64,000 nucleotides of DNA, taken from contig NZ_QAOW01000002.1 of the NCBI RefSeq assembly GCF_003051005.1, forward strand, positions 62,001-126,000, written 5' to 3'. The stretch comes from Rhodococcus sp. OK519. GTDB taxonomy: Bacteria; Actinomycetota; Actinomycetes; Mycobacteriales; Mycobacteriaceae. The notes beneath the pieces are model-generated. The model was given only the letters and a program-made list of their open reading frames with translations, was not told the origin of the DNA and made no database searches. Shown here piece by piece: positions 62,472 to 64,000 of this stretch. Each line of letters begins with the position of its first letter. Position 1 is the first letter of the stretch. A program made the translations under genes and the position numbers.

Positions 62472-64000
62472 TTACAGTGCGGCCTTGTCACGCGACTTCG
62501 CACGCGAGCGCTCGCGCGCGCGGTCGGTCTGCGACAGGTGCAGCTTGCGCACGCGGATCGCCTCAGGAGTGACCTCGACGCACTCGTCGACGGCACAGAA
62601 CTCCATCGCGGCCTCGAGCGTGAGCTCGATCGGCTTGGCGAGCGTCTCGGTGACGTCGGCGTTCGCCGAGCGCATGTTGGTGAGCTTCTTCTCCTTGGTG
62701 ACATTGATGTCGAGGTCCTCGGCGCGCGGGTTGATACCCACGACCATGCCCTCGTACGTGTCGGCACCCGGGTCGACGAAGAACGTGCCACGATCCGACA
62801 GCTGGATCATCGCGAACGGAGTCACCGATCCGGTCCGGTCGGAGACGAGCGAGCCGGTGTGGCGGGCGCGGATCTCGCCGGCCCACGGCCCGTAGCCGTG
62901 CGAGACGGCGTTGGCGATGCCGGTGCCGCGGGTCTCGGTGAGGAAGTCGGTACGGAAACCGATCAGGCCACGCGACGGAACGATGAACTCCATACGGACC
63001 CAGCCGGTGCCGTGGTTCGTCATCTGGACCATCTTGCCCTTGCGGTTGGCCAGCAGCTGCGTGATCGCGCCGAGGTGCTCCTCGGGGGTGTCGATCGTCA
63101 GCTCTTCGAACGGCTCGTGCAGCTTGCCGTCGACGTGCTTGGTGACCACCTGCGGCTTGCCGACCGTGAGCTCGAAGCCCTCACGGCGCATCTGCTCGAC
63201 GAGGATCGCCAAGGCCAGCTCACCACGACCCTGCACCTCCCACGCGTCGGGACGGCCGATGTCGAGCACGCGCAGCGACACGTTGCCGACCAGCTCGGAA
63301 TCGAGGCGGGCCTTGACCATGCGGGAGGTCAGCTTGTGGCCCTTCACGCGACCCACGAGCGGGGACGTGTTGGTGCCGATGACGACGGAGATCGCGGGCT
63401 CGTCGACGGTGATCGTCGGCATGGCGACCGGGTTCTCGATGTCGGCGAGGGTGTCACCGATCATGATCTCGGGGATACCGGCGACGGCGACGATGTCACC
63501 GGCGACGGCGAACTCGCCGGGCTCGCGGCTGACGCCGACCGTCTTGAGCAGTTCGGTGATCTTGATGTTCTTGACACCGTCGGAGTGCATCCACGCGACG
63601 GTCTGGCCCTTGCGGAGCTCGCCGTTGTGAATACGAACCAGCGCGAGGCGGCCGAGGAAGTCGGACGCGTCGAGGTTGGTGACGTGCGCCTGCAGCGGTG
63701 CAGCCGAATCACCCTTCGGGGCCGGCACGTGCTCCATGAGGACGTCGAACAGGACGTCGAGGTTCTCGGTGTCGGGAGCGTGGCCGTCCTCCGGCTGGTT
63801 CATCGACGCCTTGCCCTCGCGGCCCGACGCGTACAGGACGGGCAGGTCGAGGAGCGCCTCGGCGGCCGCGGCGGCCTCGTCGTCCAGATCGGAGGCCAGG
63901 TCGAGGAGCAGGTCCTGCGACTCGGTGACGACCTCGTCGATGCGGGCGTCGGGGCGGTCCGTCTTGTTCACGACGATGATGACCGGAAGCGACGCGGACA
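62472..64000 (-). CDS. typA: ribosome-associated GTPase TypA/BipA (N-terminus cut by window edge)
   Basis: Translational GTPase binding the 70S ribosome in stress and growth control. About 509 residues are here; the frame is open to base 64000, so the start is outside. NKTDRPDARI is the G4 motif, followed by domain II, III/V EF-G-like folds, and the C-terminal RNA-binding domain (TKEKKLTNMRSANADVT; the end is Arg/Lys-rich). The G1-G3 motifs are beyond the window. Syntenic with Rv1165. Confidence 0.94.
   Translation of the reverse strand, partial: SASLPVIIVVNKTDRPDARIDEVVTESQDLLLDLASDLDDEAAAAAEALLDLPVLYASGREGKASMNQPEDGHAPDTENLDVLFDVLMEHVPAPKGDSAAPLQAHVTNLDASDFLGRLALVRIHNGELRKGQTVAWMHSDGVKNIKITELLKTVGVSREPGEFAVAGDIVAVAGIPEIMIGDTLADIENPVAMPTITVDEPAISVVIGTNTSPLVGRVKGHKLTSRMVKARLDSELVGNVSLRVLDIGRPDAWEVQGRGELALAILVEQMRREGFELTVGKPQVVTKHVDGKLHEPFEELTIDTPEEHLGAITQLLANRKGKMVQMTNHGTGWVRMEFIVPSRGLIGFRTDFLTETRGTGIANAVSHGYGPWAGEIRARHTGSLVSDRTGSVTPFAMIQLSDRGTFFVDPGADTYEGMVVGINPRAEDLDINVTKEKKLTNMRSANADVTETLAKPIELTLEAAMEFCAVDECVEVTPEAIRVRKLHLSQTDRARERSRAKSRDKAAL

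Noticed and set aside
1-64000. tRNA, rRNA, IS or prophage genes
   Set aside because: No cloverleaf, rRNA-like stretch, transposase, integrase or phage motif was recognised on either strand.

Overview
The window is high-GC actinobacterial chromosome, most likely from Rhodococcus (or the close relative Prescottella) in the Mycobacteriales. Lineage markers are kgd, mshB (mycothiol), lpqW and gpgS (mannosyl-lipid and methylglucose-lipopolysaccharide envelope), fbiC (coenzyme F420), the sigE-rseA-htrA-tatB set, and many GTG and TTG starts, several of them apparently leaderless. From memory, most of the gene order is collinear with the Mycobacterium tuberculosis segment between typA (Rv1165) and kgd (Rv1248c), with lineage-specific insertions. 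No rRNA, tRNA, insertion sequence, integrase, prophage gene or CRISPR array was seen. The first gene (kgd, C-terminal part) and the last gene (typA, lacking its N-terminus) are cut by the window edges.

Layout. 1-2.2 kb: kgd and its terminator. 2.2-6.3 kb: a TetR regulator divergent from a Baeyer-Villiger-type monooxygenase, a short-chain dehydrogenase and an alpha/beta hydrolase. 6.3-10.8 kb: an osmoprotectant ABC system with two divergently transcribed binding proteins, one ATPase and two permeases. 10.8-18.5 kb: an epoxide-hydrolase-like protein, malic enzyme, a PHP-domain phosphatase with a small membrane protein, a SUFU-domain protein, an MFS exporter, a GSP17M-like membrane protein and a CitE-like lyase. 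18.5-26.9 kb: an MgtE-N/CBS protein, a DUF1003 protein, a secreted lytic transglycosylase, mrp, tatB, and the envelope-stress operon sigE-rseA-htrA. 26.9-30.6 kb: glgC and glgA, divergent, plus an RlmA-like methyltransferase and a DUF3117 mini-protein. 30.7-37.9 kb: a co-directional minus-strand run of dapE, two LOG-family genes, fadD6, folP2, gpgS, a DivIVA-like gene and tagA. 38.0-45.0 kb: dapD, an amino-acid permease, and an acyl-CoA/dioxygenase module (enoyl-CoA hydratase, self-coupled TetR-TauD dioxygenase, MDR reductase, 3-hydroxyacyl-CoA dehydrogenase). 45.1-49.5 kb: an internally duplicated membrane protein with a TetR regulator, and fadD36. 49.5-53.8 kb: proline catabolism (proline dehydrogenase, pruA), dapC and fdxC. 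53.9-64 kb: fbiC, PH-domain membrane proteins, small proteins, mshB, lpqW and typA.

How it fits together. Lysine/diaminopimelate synthesis is represented by dapC, dapD and dapE. Glycogen and glucan metabolism is represented by glgC, glgA and gpgS. Envelope stress is handled by sigE, its zinc anti-sigma factor and a membrane protease. Proline is oxidised to glutamate by the proline dehydrogenase/pruA pair, and the 2-oxoglutarate derived from glutamate is the substrate of Kgd.

The least explained signal is non-coding. A direct-repeat element with an exact 41-base period (24-base conserved block plus 17-base variable spacer) occurs at three intergenic loci (2.15, 41.3 and 52.2 kb), always in the same orientation. 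Other unusual DNA includes a perfect 20-base palindrome lying over a near-consensus leaderless promoter, a hairpin that buries the ribosome binding site of the enoyl-CoA hydratase gene, a shared TTACT-N4-AGTAA dyad before malic enzyme and fadD6, and a 13-base tandem repeat running into the end of the CitE-like gene. All calls come from reading the sequence; no database search was made.
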